DNA of 26,629 nt, taken from positions 1 through 26,629 of IMG/VR virus record IMGVR_UViG_3300023276_000338; one strand, 5' to 3'. This DNA comes from a virus. The notes below the pieces were generated by a model, which worked only from the letters and a program-made list of their open reading frames with translations, was not told the DNA's origin and made no database searches. The position numbers were made by a program, and so were the translations under genes. Below, piece by piece: positions 1-6,824 of the stretch (the first letter of the stretch is position 1; the number at the start of each line of letters is the position of its first letter).

Positions 1-1
1 G

Positions 2-85
2 AACGGAGGAGAAGATAAGGACATGATTATTTCCCATTTGAAAGACACAGTGGACTCATTAACACCCCCACCCCATGCTAAATAA
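2..85 (+). CDS. C-terminal end of an upstream gene (partial)
   Basis: An open frame enters from the left edge and stops at TAA 83-85. The 27 visible residues are hydrophilic, pass through DMIISHLKDTVDSL and end in a proline-rich TPPPHAK. The composition looks like a genuine protein terminus, but nothing identifies a family. It is on the same strand as the rest of the window and is followed by 75 bases without a clear gene before the methyltransferase. Confidence 0.4.
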   Translation, partial: NGGEDKDMIISHLKDTVDSLTPPPHAK

Positions 86-160
86 ACAAAACATAGAGGA
101 AACCACAACACAGCGTAGCGGAGAGAGGAATATGTTTATAACCAGCCTTCGGGCGTAACC
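86..160 (+). other. Leader region of the methyltransferase gene
   Basis: This short A-rich stretch contains an eight-codon frame (ATG 132-134 to TAA 156-158, MFITSLRA) preceded by a purine-rich GAGAGAGGA, one of the few SD-like strings in the window. It also contains a tiny GCC-TTCG-GGC hairpin near 145-154, just before the ATG at 161. It could be a leader peptide or simply chance; no promoter hexamers are convincing. Confidence 0.2.
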
Positions 161-850
161 ATGAAATACTTAAAAGATATAAAGGACTGGAAAGAAATGA
201 AAAATCAAGTTATTTGTGCTGATTGCCTTGATGGTATGAAGCTGATACCTGACAAGAGTATTGATTTGATACTTACTGACCCTCCTTATGGGATAGGAGC
301 GTCGAAAGGTTCATTTATGAGACAAGGAAAACAAACAGGGAAAAGCAAGTGCGTCTCTGGCCTTAACTATACCGCCTCTGACTGGGATAATGAACCACCT
401 AACAAAGAAGCCTTTAATGAAATTTTTAGGATTAGTGAGAATCAGGTAGTTTTCGGAGGAAACTATTTTGTAGAATACTTGTACAATAGCCCCTGCTGGA
501 TAGTTTGGGACAAGAATAACGGAAACAATAGATATGCCGACTGTGAACTTGCGTGGACGTCTTTTAAGACAGCAGTTAGAAAGTTTAAACATACTTGGCA
601 TGGAATGATTCAAGAAAACATGAAACATAAGGATATGCGAGTTCACCCCACTCAAAAACCAGTAGAGCTTATGCGCTGGATACTAGAAAACTACTCAAAA
701 GAAGGCGATTTAATCTGTGACCCTTTTATGGGAAGCTGGACAATGGCAAGAGCTTGTAAAGATTTAGGTAGAGACTTTATAGGCTTTGAGCTAGACGAGA
801 ACTACTGCAAGATAGGAGAAAAGAGATTGCAACAAGAAGTATTATTTTAA
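161..850 (+). CDS. DNA methyltransferase, adenine-N6 or cytosine-N4 type
   Basis: S-adenosylmethionine-dependent DNA methyltransferase of the N6-adenine/N4-cytosine class. The catalytic motif IV is TDPPYG (D40 to Y43). The cofactor motif I follows near the C-terminus (D187-P-F-M-G-S-W-T), then a GRDFIGFELDENY segment, so the order is the beta type with motif IV first. At 229 residues it is compact, with a short recognition region between the motifs. The usual FxGxG cofactor loop reads F-M-G-S-W, with tryptophan at the last glycine. The true start may be ATG 197 (MKNQVICADCLDGMKL), where family members commonly begin; neither start has an SD sequence. No restriction endonuclease lies beside it, so it is probably an orphan phage enzyme that modifies phage DNA, for example to evade host restriction. 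The class is secure; the target base and site cannot be read. Confidence 0.88.
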   Translation: MKYLKDIKDWKEMKNQVICADCLDGMKLIPDKSIDLILTDPPYGIGASKGSFMRQGKQTGKSKCVSGLNYTASDWDNEPPNKEAFNEIFRISENQVVFGGNYFVEYLYNSPCWIVWDKNNGNNRYADCELAWTSFKTAVRKFKHTWHGMIQENMKHKDMRVHPTQKPVELMRWILENYSKEGDLICDPFMGSWTMARACKDLGRDFIGFELDENYCKIGEKRLQQEVLF

Positions 851-870
851 AATTATAGATACCTTCCTCT

Positions 871-1096
871 AGTGGAGGTGGCGGAATAGGTAGACGCTAT
901 ATTGACAGTAAGTCCCTGTGAAGTACAAGCAGGGCAGACTTATAAAGTTTCCCGTGACCTACTTTTCCAAGTCGGGACTCAAAGCAAAGCGAAGTAAGGC
1001 ATGCAGGGTGACTATACGAGTAACAAATTGGATGGACCGACATGGCACGCTAGGTCGGATTGAACAGTGCCTCTCGTCAAATCCCTGCCCTCCACT
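871..1096 (+). tRNA. Interrupted tRNA-Leu-like gene (anticodon not assignable)
   Basis: The 5' part matches the tRNA-Leu class: acceptor strand GTGGAGG (872-878), TG, then a D arm GCG-GAATAGGTAGA-CGC (881-897) of typical Leu form. The 3' part is TCAAATCCCTGC followed by CCTCCAC (1089-1095), which pairs perfectly with the acceptor strand. The complementary T-stem strand GCAGGG lies at 1003-1008, followed by T1009. Joining T1009 to T1077 would restore a canonical seven-base loop TTCAAAT. Thus 67 bases appear to interrupt the T loop, and 105 bases (898-1002) occupy the place of the anticodon and variable arms, where no standard anticodon stem is found. Local hairpins include TAAGTCCCTG (909-918) with CAGGG...ACTTA (930-942), TCCCG/CGGGA (950-977) and CCGAC/GTCGG (1037-1058). 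The outer helix extends to 12 bp (867-878 with 1089-1100). The T stem would have six pairs, one more than usual. CCA is not encoded. It may be an intron-bearing tRNA, a decayed tRNA or a tRNA mimic. Confidence 0.55.
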
Positions 1097-1129
1097 AGAG
1101 ACAAGTGTTTATAATCTAACCAACGTATT

Positions 1130-1306
1130 ATGAAAGCACTAGCATGGATCAACATGGTCATAGCCAGCCTAATGGCTCTCTACTGTATGGCAGGACTTCC
1201 TGATGCATACAACACAGAAGATAGGTTTGGTATTATGTTTGCAATAGTTGTATTCGTTATGTTTGCGGTGTATCCAGGAATAAATCTGTTTAAGAAGAAA
1301 AAGTAG
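1130..1306 (+). CDS. Small two-helix membrane protein
   Basis: A 58-residue protein starting at ATG 1130 and ending in TAG. It has a hydrophobic segment at about residues 4-22, a short polar turn (PDAYNTEDRFG), a second hydrophobic segment at about 35-53 and a basic KKKK tail. This N-in, C-in hairpin with a charged tail is the general look of class II holins and other small phage membrane proteins, but there is no lysin next to it and no family signature. An inner-membrane location is inferred from the helices alone. It lies directly behind the tRNA-like element; a TATAAT at 1110-1115 could serve as a -10 box, but no -35 is visible. Confidence 0.6.
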   Translation: MKALAWINMVIASLMALYCMAGLPDAYNTEDRFGIMFAIVVFVMFAVYPGINLFKKKK

Positions 1307-1393
1307 TTTACATAAAGTAAGTAATTTGATACTATGTAGACACACCATAAGTACAGAAGAATTTTCATAGGAATACCTTAACGGGTCGGAGTT

Positions 1394-1423
1394 TGGTCGT
1401 TGCTCTGGAGGAAAAAACGACCA
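1394..1423 (+). promoter_or_regulatory. Hairpin with purine-rich loop upstream of a small gene
   Basis: TGGTCGTT (1394-1401) pairs perfectly with AACGACCA (1416-1423). The 14-base loop carries GGAGGAAAA. It ends ten bases before ATG 1433. The SD-like loop is too far from that ATG to act as a normal ribosome site. It may be an mRNA structure or protein-binding site; the function is unknown. Confidence 0.4.
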
Positions 1424-1432
1424 CCAAAAATT

Positions 1433-1621
1433 ATGATTATATTTATCGACACAGACACAAAGAGTAAATACGTTAGATTCAACACAGAAGAGCCTATTGA
1501 GGCGTTTAAGTATGCGGTGGAGACAATCAACGAGTTCATGGACGAAGCGATAACCAAAGTCTACAAGAAGCCGCAGTCTCTAGGAGAGATTGGCAATAAA
1601 AAAATACCTAAAAATTCATAA
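1433..1621 (+). CDS. Small hypothetical protein, 62 residues
   Basis: Starts MIIFIDTDTKSKYVRF and continues with a predicted amphipathic helix (EEPIEAFKYAVETINEFMDEAI) and a lysine-rich tail ending KKIPKNS. The beta-strand opening followed by a helix is compatible with a small alpha/beta fold. I do not recognise a family. ATG 1433 is preferred over an in-frame TTG at 1400 because the TTG lies inside the 1394-1423 hairpin. It sits at the head of the small-gene run that leads to the terminase genes. Confidence 0.55.
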   Translation: MIIFIDTDTKSKYVRFNTEEPIEAFKYAVETINEFMDEAITKVYKKPQSLGEIGNKKIPKNS

Positions 1622-1640
1622 AACTTAATAACCAAAAGCT

Positions 1641-2177
1641 ATGTCAAAAAAGCTTACAGCAAAACCATTAGAACTTGACGGTCTACTTGGTGCAGCTAAC
1701 AAAATACCACCGTCAAAGATTAACAACGTTGGAAAGGTTTCTTCTTTCCGTAGAGCATTAAAGCTTGCTCTAAAAGGATATTCAGACGGAATTGAAAGCT
1801 TTATGAGTGTATTCAGAAAAGACTTCGAAGACATAAACAAAACAAAAGTAGACCTAGAGGCTAAACTACAGGGAGAGAAGATTAAAAAGGCAGAAAAAGA
1901 GGACCTAGAGAAACAGGTTGCTGACATAGTTGAGGCTCAAAAAGGAATCCAAGAAGAAGCAACAAAGAAGATGGAAGAGTTCCAAGCAGAGAACGACAAG
2001 CCTATCGAGGTCACGTTTGACAGCGAAGCTTTCAACGAAACTAAACTAGCTCTAGAAGAATCTGCTCAAATAATCTACGGAATGACTAGAAAGGATAAAG
2101 ACGGAAACATTATCCAAGAGTCTTATGATGTAAACGCTGTAGATGTACTATTCGAACTACTTGATAAAGCTGTATAA
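1641..2177 (+). CDS. Coiled-coil hypothetical protein
   Basis: A 178-residue soluble protein. The N-terminal part (1-60) is basic and mixed. Residues about 60-120 are strongly charged, with heptad-like K/E/L spacing (DLEAKLQGEK, KEDLEKQVADIVEAQ), predicting a long coiled coil. The C-terminal 60 residues are more globular and contain DGNIIQESYDVNAVDVLFELL. No catalytic motif is visible. The next gene starts immediately after its stop codon, so the two are probably cotranscribed. Tail, scaffold or DNA-associated roles are all possible; I do not assign one. Confidence 0.6.
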   Translation: MSKKLTAKPLELDGLLGAANKIPPSKINNVGKVSSFRRALKLALKGYSDGIESFMSVFRKDFEDINKTKVDLEAKLQGEKIKKAEKEDLEKQVADIVEAQKGIQEEATKKMEEFQAENDKPIEVTFDSEAFNETKLALEESAQIIYGMTRKDKDGNIIQESYDVNAVDVLFELLDKAV

Positions 2178-2390
2178 ATGACTAAACCTAAATATCTATT
2201 CAAACCTGGAGACGTTATTAAGCACAAACTCTCTAACGACAAGTGCATCATCGGAAAGATTCAAGAAGACGTATACGATCTTGGAGAGGAAGGCAAGATA
2301 ACTAATTACAGTTATTCTGTAACCGTTGATCTAACAGGTTCTGTCTTAATAGACGTAGATGTAGCTCACGTAACAATGACTAAAGTATAA
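2178..2390 (+). CDS. Small SH3-like beta protein (first of a pair)
   Basis: A 70-residue protein that starts on the base after the upstream stop. It contains KPGDVIKHK near the N-terminus, then alternating short strands (CIIGKIQEDVYDL, YSYSVTVDL, VLIDVDVAHV). The xPGDVV-type opening and strand pattern resemble small SH3/KOW-like barrels. The following gene has the same plan (HKPGDVVIYKKK...), suggesting a tandem duplication. Function unknown; adaptor or binding roles are plausible for such folds. Confidence 0.55.
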   Translation: MTKPKYLFKPGDVIKHKLSNDKCIIGKIQEDVYDLGEEGKITNYSYSVTVDLTGSVLIDVDVAHVTMTKV

Positions 2391-2566
2391 TGAACGACCC
2401 TAAACACAAACCAGGTGATGTAGTTATCTACAAGAAGAAATACTCTTTCATTGACACTATTGAATGGGGAAGACTAGTAGATGAACAATGGGAGTACGGT
2501 ATGGCAAAGACCAACAAGGGATGTCCTATCCTTGAATCAGAAATAATAGACAACTGTAAACAGTAG
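2390..2566 (+). CDS. Small SH3-like protein (second of a pair)
   Basis: A 58-residue frame whose ATG overlaps the upstream TAA (TAATG) and which ends at TAG 2564-2566. It opens with NDPKHKPGDVVIYKKK, then DTIEWGRLVDEQWEYGMAK and LESEIIDNC, paralleling strand positions in the preceding protein. The overlap implies translational coupling. It is likely a diverged paralogue of its neighbour. A promoter for the next gene overlaps its last codons. Confidence 0.55.
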   Translation: MNDPKHKPGDVVIYKKKYSFIDTIEWGRLVDEQWEYGMAKTNKGCPILESEIIDNCKQ

Positions 2567-2576
2567 AGAGTATAAT
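2547..2576 (+). promoter_or_regulatory. Sigma70-like promoter with operator-like inverted repeat
   Basis: TAGACA (2547-2552), an 18-base spacer and a perfect TATAAT (2571-2576) precede the terminase genes (ATG 2604). The spacer contains ACTGT-AA..ACAGT (2553-2557 and 2560-2564), an inverted repeat placed where a repressor could block RNA polymerase. The hexamers match the consensus at 11 of 12 bases; binding by a regulator is inference. Confidence 0.55.
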
Positions 2577-2603
2577 AAATATATATTAAGTCAATGCTGT
2601 AGC

Positions 2604-2906
2604 ATGCCATTTGAAAAAGACAACAAGCTTTGGAAGAAATCACATGAAGCTGCAAAGGATAACAAGAACAAGCTTAATGATTTAATGGAACTGGTTGTTA
2701 CTGGTGGCTTTACTGATTACGCAGAGAAGTTAAGCAGGCTAAACGACAAAGAGAAGCTAGAGAAGCCAGAGCAAGAGTTTATGGATAGGCTAGAGAGGAT
2801 GTTTGAATACGTAGCTCCAAAGAAAGCCAGAACAGAACTAACAGGCAAGGACGGCAAAGACCTTCCAACACCTATACTTGAAATAGCCAGTAAGAAAAAG
2901 AAATGA
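2604..2906 (+). CDS. Probable small terminase subunit or packaging-associated protein
   Basis: A 100-residue, highly charged helical protein just upstream of the large terminase region. It opens MPFEKDNKLWKKSHEAAKDNK, the sort of basic N-terminus seen in small terminases. The later segment FMDRLERMFEYVAPKKARTE followed by LTGKDGKDL resembles the tail common in small packaging proteins (a lysine/proline turn, RTELTGKDG). No clear helix-turn-helix can be identified by eye. If correct, it would recognise viral DNA and hand it to the motor. It overlaps the next gene by ATGA. The role rests on gene order and a partial motif. Confidence 0.45.
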   Translation: MPFEKDNKLWKKSHEAAKDNKNKLNDLMELVVTGGFTDYAEKLSRLNDKEKLEKPEQEFMDRLERMFEYVAPKKARTELTGKDGKDLPTPILEIASKKKK

Positions 2907-3232
2907 GTGTAAGATATGTAAATATGTGGAGGCGTTGCGTTAGGTTTTCTGAACACGAAGACCTTCCTAAAGAGCTTGTTGATGAAATGATTGATGATGT
3001 ATGGTGGGACATGGCCTATAGGGGTAGAGCGCTAACAGAAGAGCCAGCCTATGAGAAGTCTAGAGACCCTAGAACTCTGTACTGGTGGCACGTGGCTAAT
3101 GCAATAGGAGTATATGTGGGAAAGGCCAATGCTAGAAGAATGTATAAAAACAAAAAGATCCTTGGACTGAACGCAAAGATTGACAAGGAGCTAAAAAGCC
3201 AGAGGGGTATGCAAGTTAGTTATAGTGCATAG
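2903..3232 (+). CDS. Hypothetical protein between terminase genes
   Basis: A 109-residue protein overlapping the upstream stop codon by four bases (ATGA). It is rich in tryptophan and charged residues (LVDEMIDDVWWDMAYRGRAL, TLYWWHVANAIGVYVGK), and its C-terminal half is strongly basic (NARRMYKNKKILGLNAKIDK). No known domain is evident. Its place between the probable small and certain large terminase genes suggests a packaging-linked role, which is inference only. About 50 bases without a gene separate it from the large terminase. Confidence 0.55.
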   Translation: MSVRYVNMWRRCVRFSEHEDLPKELVDEMIDDVWWDMAYRGRALTEEPAYEKSRDPRTLYWWHVANAIGVYVGKANARRMYKNKKILGLNAKIDKELKSQRGMQVSYSA

Positions 3233-3284
3233 GTAAGACCACGAGAGAATCGAAGGCAGGTTTCTCCACCGTAAAGATCAAAAT

Positions 3285-4565
3285 ATGTTGTTTTCAATAA
3301 CCACCGCCACGAAGAAAGTAATGGCAATGAAGGATAGGATCAGGGCGTGTCCTGGTGGTACTTCAGCTTCAAAGACTATCTCTATCTTGATGGTGCTTAT
3401 TCATTTGTGCCAGACTGACAAAGAGCCAACGCTAACGAGTGTAGTATCTGAATCTATTCCACATTTGAAACGTGGAGCTATTCGTGATTTCAAGAACATA
3501 ATGCAGGCTCAAGGATATTGGGAGGAGTCACGATGGAATGCTACTGACTCTATGTATACGTTCGAGACTGGAAGCAGGATGGAATTCTTTTCAGCAGATA
3601 GTGGAGACAAGTTGAGAGGAGCTAGGCGTGATAGGTTATTCATTAACGAGGCCAACAACTGTACCTTTGAAGCATTCGAGCAATTGGAGGTCAGAACAAA
3701 AGAGTTTATATTTATCGATTGGAATCCAACAAATGAGTTTTGGTACTACACAGATGTAAAACCGTCTCGTAACGACGTTGAGGAGTGTGTGCTTACGTAT
3801 CTAGACAATGAAGCGTTATCGGTTGAGATTGTAGATTCAATTGAACAGAGAAAGAATAGAAAGGGTTGGTGGCAAGTTTATGGACTTGGTCAACTTGGTG
3901 AGGTTGAAGGTAAGATTTACAAGGGATGGAAGATAATTGACGAGATATCAGATGAGGCTAGGCTTGTCAGAAGAGGAATGGATTTCGGATACAGTAACGA
4001 CCCTTCGTCTATTGTTGATATATATTTATACAACGGGAACTATATTATTGATGAGATAGCTTATCGAAAAGGATTAAGCAACAAACAATTGGCAGATATA
4101 TTGTTAGCAGACGAGACGCATACATTGGTTATCGCAGATTCAGCAGAGCCTAAATCAATTGATGAGTTGAGAGTCTATGGAGTTAATGCAGTTGGATCAA
4201 AGAAAGGAAGAGACTCTGTATCATATGGAATACAGTGTGTGCAAGAGAATCAAATCTTTATGACAAAGAGATCAGTCAATGTGATTAGAGAGTACAGGAA
4301 CTACCTATGGGAGACAGACAAGAACGGAAAGATATTAAACACTCCAGAGCATACGTTCTCACATTCGATGGATGCGATCAGATATGCTATAGCGAGTATG
4401 CACGCAAAGACCAAAGGATTAAACATCGAAGAATACAAAGAAGCAGCTTTAGAATACTCTGAAAACGACAGAGAACACCTTATTAGAACGAAGACCCCTG
4501 TGGCAGATGGATATGAACTTATGGACAAGTACGATGATGCCTCCGAAGCGTATTTAAAATCATGA
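3285..4565 (+). CDS. terL: Terminase large subunit (packaging ATPase and nuclease)
   Basis: DNA-packaging motor that pumps the genome into the prohead and cuts it. The ATPase half has a Walker A-type loop GGTSASKT (residues 24-31) and a Walker B strand RLFINEA (117-123), with E122 as the likely catalytic glutamate and asparagine at the usual aspartate. The nuclease half shows an RNase H-like set of acidic residues: D233 (RRGMDFGYSNDPSS), D285 (LVIADSAEP) and D363 (SHSMDAIRYA). The length of 426 residues is normal for PBSX-type/Terminase_3 proteins. It ends in TGA, just before a promoter for the portal gene. The start at ATG 3285 follows an A-rich stretch with no SD sequence and gives a Walker loop close to the N-terminus, as usual for this group. 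Confidence 0.93.
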   Translation: MLFSITTATKKVMAMKDRIRACPGGTSASKTISILMVLIHLCQTDKEPTLTSVVSESIPHLKRGAIRDFKNIMQAQGYWEESRWNATDSMYTFETGSRMEFFSADSGDKLRGARRDRLFINEANNCTFEAFEQLEVRTKEFIFIDWNPTNEFWYYTDVKPSRNDVEECVLTYLDNEALSVEIVDSIEQRKNRKGWWQVYGLGQLGEVEGKIYKGWKIIDEISDEARLVRRGMDFGYSNDPSSIVDIYLYNGNYIIDEIAYRKGLSNKQLADILLADETHTLVIADSAEPKSIDELRVYGVNAVGSKKGRDSVSYGIQCVQENQIFMTKRSVNVIREYRNYLWETDKNGKILNTPEHTFSHSMDAIRYAIASMHAKTKGLNIEEYKEAALEYSENDREHLIRTKTPVADGYELMDKYDDASEAYLKS

Positions 4566-4573
4566 GAAAGTAA

Positions 4574-4602
4574 TTGCCATCATCGCTTTAGGACTGTATA
4601 AT
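4574..4602 (+). promoter_or_regulatory. Sigma70-like promoter for the head genes
   Basis: TTGCCA (4574-4579), a 17-base spacer and perfect TATAAT (4597-4602) lie between the terminase stop and the portal start at 4634. Transcription would begin near 4609 and read the portal and later head genes. The spacing is ideal and the hexamers match at 11 of 12 positions. Confidence 0.6.
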
Positions 4603-4633
4603 ATAGGTATAAAAGCTGTGTATTATTCCCTAC

Positions 4634-6421
4634 ATGCCTTTTATGAAAGATACCGAAAAAACATTAGACACGCCGCTGAACATGAGCGTCAAGGGTGGGT
4701 TTGATAACAAAGCTGTAGTAACGTATTTAGAAGTCATCAGTAATAACAGTTCAGAAAAGAATCTCCAAATAGCAAAGAATAAAGCTATTCAGGAGTTGTT
4801 GGAGTCAACGTTTGAAGTTTCTAATCCATCAGGGACACAGAAGATACCGTCACAAAGACTTTATCAGGCTCTTTGGCGAGTTCAGAACAGAATGAAGCCA
4901 TTGGATTTCATGATTCATGGAACAGGACAACCACAATATAAAGAGAAGATAGTGTCAGATGGTGTATCTACGGTTATGGATAGAGGAGGATACGATTCAG
5001 CATTAAGAGATAAGAACGGTGCATTCTTTTCATTGCTACTATACGGAGATGCTACGATTATGGTTGGTGCGAATGACGACAAGAAGTCTTATGCTCCAGT
5101 ATTGTTCACTCCAGTTAGTATTGATAATGTTTACGCAGATGTATTCGCTACAGGAATAAGAAACAGAGGTAATGCAGGAAGTGCTTATAGAGCAGTTGCT
5201 ATCTTCAGTTATTCATGGAATAGAGCAGTTGATCTATTCCCTAAACTAAAAGAGATTGGTGGAATAGGTAAGATACCTAGAGAACGTGAAGGATGGGATA
5301 AAGAGTTAGAAAGAAAGTATGAGCAAGAGTTTTCTATGGAAGACGAAGTTGAGATAGGATTCGGATGGGATATATCTAAACAGAACTTCACAGTATTCGC
5401 TGGATCAGCTTGTACTGTCCTAGAAGAATACAATGGAGATGACTATCCATTCTTAAAGAAAGACGGAACTCCTTATATACCACTACTTCATTTTATTTGT
5501 GTTCCTTCAAGCGAAGGATTCTACAATCATGGAGTTGGTGACCTTCTATATAAGCTAGCGATAGTATCAGGAAGACTATTGAACATGGAGGTTGGACACG
5601 CAGAAGACAATACATATCCAATCACTATCGTATCTACACCTCAAGCAGAGGCGTCTAACTTCTTCGCTAAACTAGCCACAGCACATAAACAGAGAGCGGC
5701 TGGTAAGAAACCGTTTGTCGTGTTAGAGAGAGACCCTAACGACTCTAATGACGTTCAGGCTAAATCACTAACTACACAGAACCTAACTAACGAATGGCAG
5801 TTAATCTACAATACATTCCTAGATGAAATCCAAATGCTTGGAATCAATCTTAAAGAACTTACACAGGAAGGTAATCCTACTGCTACAGAAATACTTTCAG
5901 ATGAAGAGAACTCACAGTCATGGGTTAAGCAGGTTATGGAATACAATGCTTCAGAATCACAAGAGGCAGTTGAGATAACACTAGACTGTATTGAAGAGTT
6001 CGTTTCAAAGAATTCTAAAGTTCCACTTAATCTAACTACAAAGATACCTACTGAAGACGGACAGGACGAGGTTAGAGCTGACGGAATGAATATGGGAATG
6101 TTAAAGACAGCGATTAAGGACGGTGATTGGTTCGTGAAGATAAATTCTCGTACAGGAGCTATTCCTTCAAACACAATGTTAAGAGCAAAGATAATGAGTG
6201 TCTTCCCATTGGCACAACCTGGATCACCAGCACAAGGGAAGCTAGCAAAGATGATGGCAGAGATAGCTGACATGGATTTAATGCCAGAAGAGTTCATGCC
6301 ACAACAGCAAGAGGCACAGGCTACGCCAGAAGCAGCACAGGCTGATCTAGCAGCAGAGCCTATATCAGAAACACAAAGACAGAGTTTTAATCCTAGAACA
6401 TCTAAACAAGTTGCAGTATGA
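4634..6421 (+). CDS. Portal protein
   Basis: A 595-residue protein immediately after the large terminase and before the scaffold, the standard portal position. The portal forms the dodecameric ring through which DNA enters and leaves the head. The sequence has the mixed alpha/beta body typical of podovirus-type portals: an N-terminal region, a core segment SSEGFYNHGVGDLLYKLAIV with a long helix (GRLLNMEVGHAEDNTYP), then LTQEGNPTATEILSDEENSQ, which resembles the conserved ETATE/PTATE region of portals preceding the clip and crown helices. The tail (about 545-595) is glutamine- and alanine-rich (FMPQQQEAQATPEAAQ), as in portals with a C-terminal barrel or disordered end. Its last codon overlaps the next gene by ATGA. 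The assignment comes from position, length and motif pattern. Confidence 0.85.
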   Translation: MPFMKDTEKTLDTPLNMSVKGGFDNKAVVTYLEVISNNSSEKNLQIAKNKAIQELLESTFEVSNPSGTQKIPSQRLYQALWRVQNRMKPLDFMIHGTGQPQYKEKIVSDGVSTVMDRGGYDSALRDKNGAFFSLLLYGDATIMVGANDDKKSYAPVLFTPVSIDNVYADVFATGIRNRGNAGSAYRAVAIFSYSWNRAVDLFPKLKEIGGIGKIPREREGWDKELERKYEQEFSMEDEVEIGFGWDISKQNFTVFAGSACTVLEEYNGDDYPFLKKDGTPYIPLLHFICVPSSEGFYNHGVGDLLYKLAIVSGRLLNMEVGHAEDNTYPITIVSTPQAEASNFFAKLATAHKQRAAGKKPFVVLERDPNDSNDVQAKSLTTQNLTNEWQLIYNTFLDEIQMLGINLKELTQEGNPTATEILSDEENSQSWVKQVMEYNASESQEAVEITLDCIEEFVSKNSKVPLNLTTKIPTEDGQDEVRADGMNMGMLKTAIKDGDWFVKINSRTGAIPSNTMLRAKIMSVFPLAQPGSPAQGKLAKMMAEIADMDLMPEEFMPQQQEAQATPEAAQADLAAEPISETQRQSFNPRTSKQVAV

Positions 6422-6741
6422 CAAAGGTGAAAAAAGAGACAGTAGCAAAGCTCATTGAAAACAGGGGTAACTACCAACCTGAAACGTTAAAGGCATTAGG
6501 AAGTCTTGAGAAACTATATGCAGCAGCAGACTTCTACGACAGGCAGCCAGACGTTATGGAGTTAATAATAGCGAATGAGTTATTGCATTATGCACAGAAC
6601 GAACAGTTTACTAGTGAAGAGTTCACAGCGTTTAGCGGAGGATTGATGAGGTTCGGGATGTTCTTTAAAGAGTGTTCCGATCAAAGGAAGTTAATTGAGA
6701 AGAACAAGATTGACATAAAGGAGGACGAAGAAGCGGTTTAG
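6418..6741 (+). CDS. Hypothetical protein after the portal gene
   Basis: A 107-residue, probably all-helical soluble protein whose ATG overlaps the portal stop (ATGA), implying coupled translation. It contains ALGSLEKLYAAADFYDRQPD and a central MELIIANELLHYAQNEQFTSEE segment, and ends with an acidic/basic tail KNKIDIKEDEEAV. No motif identifies it. The position between portal and scaffold suggests a head-assembly accessory protein, but I would not name it. A double hairpin follows its stop codon. Confidence 0.6.
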   Translation: MTKVKKETVAKLIENRGNYQPETLKALGSLEKLYAAADFYDRQPDVMELIIANELLHYAQNEQFTSEEFTAFSGGLMRFGMFFKECSDQRKLIEKNKIDIKEDEEAV

Positions 6742-6751
6742 TTGTAACGAG

Positions 6752-6806
6752 TGCTAGAGTTCACAGCTCTCTAGCATTCATTATAGCCAAACGGCTATCG
6801 ATATTT
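6752..6806 (+). terminator. Double hairpin, possible weak terminator
   Basis: TGCTAGAG (6752-6759) pairs with CTCTAGCA (6769-6776), and ATAGCC (6783-6788) with GGCTAT (6793-6798) around an AAAC loop. The second is followed by CGATATTTTAT, a loose U-rich tract. They lie in the 83-base gap between the post-portal gene and the scaffold gene and may terminate or process the portal transcript partially. Confidence 0.45.
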
Positions 6807-6824
6807 TATAACTTGAACGTCTAT

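Noticed and set aside
898-1076. Group I intron in the tRNA-like gene.
   Set aside because: The string GCAGGGTGACTATA vaguely recalls the P7 region of group I introns, but no matching downstream P7 strand is found and the available length is too short for a complete catalytic core.
918-1133. A 71-codon + strand frame starting with GTG and overlapping the next gene by ATGA.
   Set aside because: It lies over the tRNA-like element, uses several CGA/CGG arginine codons that the surrounding genes avoid in favour of AGA, and has no recognisable protein pattern.
5806-6477. Long minus-strand open frame of 223 codons opposite the portal gene end.
   Set aside because: It is the mirror of a strongly coding + strand gene with biased codons, has a cysteine- and serine-heavy composition, and no promoter or neighbours on that strand.
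6813-6824. TTG start for the scaffold gene four codons upstream.
   Set aside because: The ATG at 6825 gives a normal start for this genome, and the extra codons add nothing recognisable.
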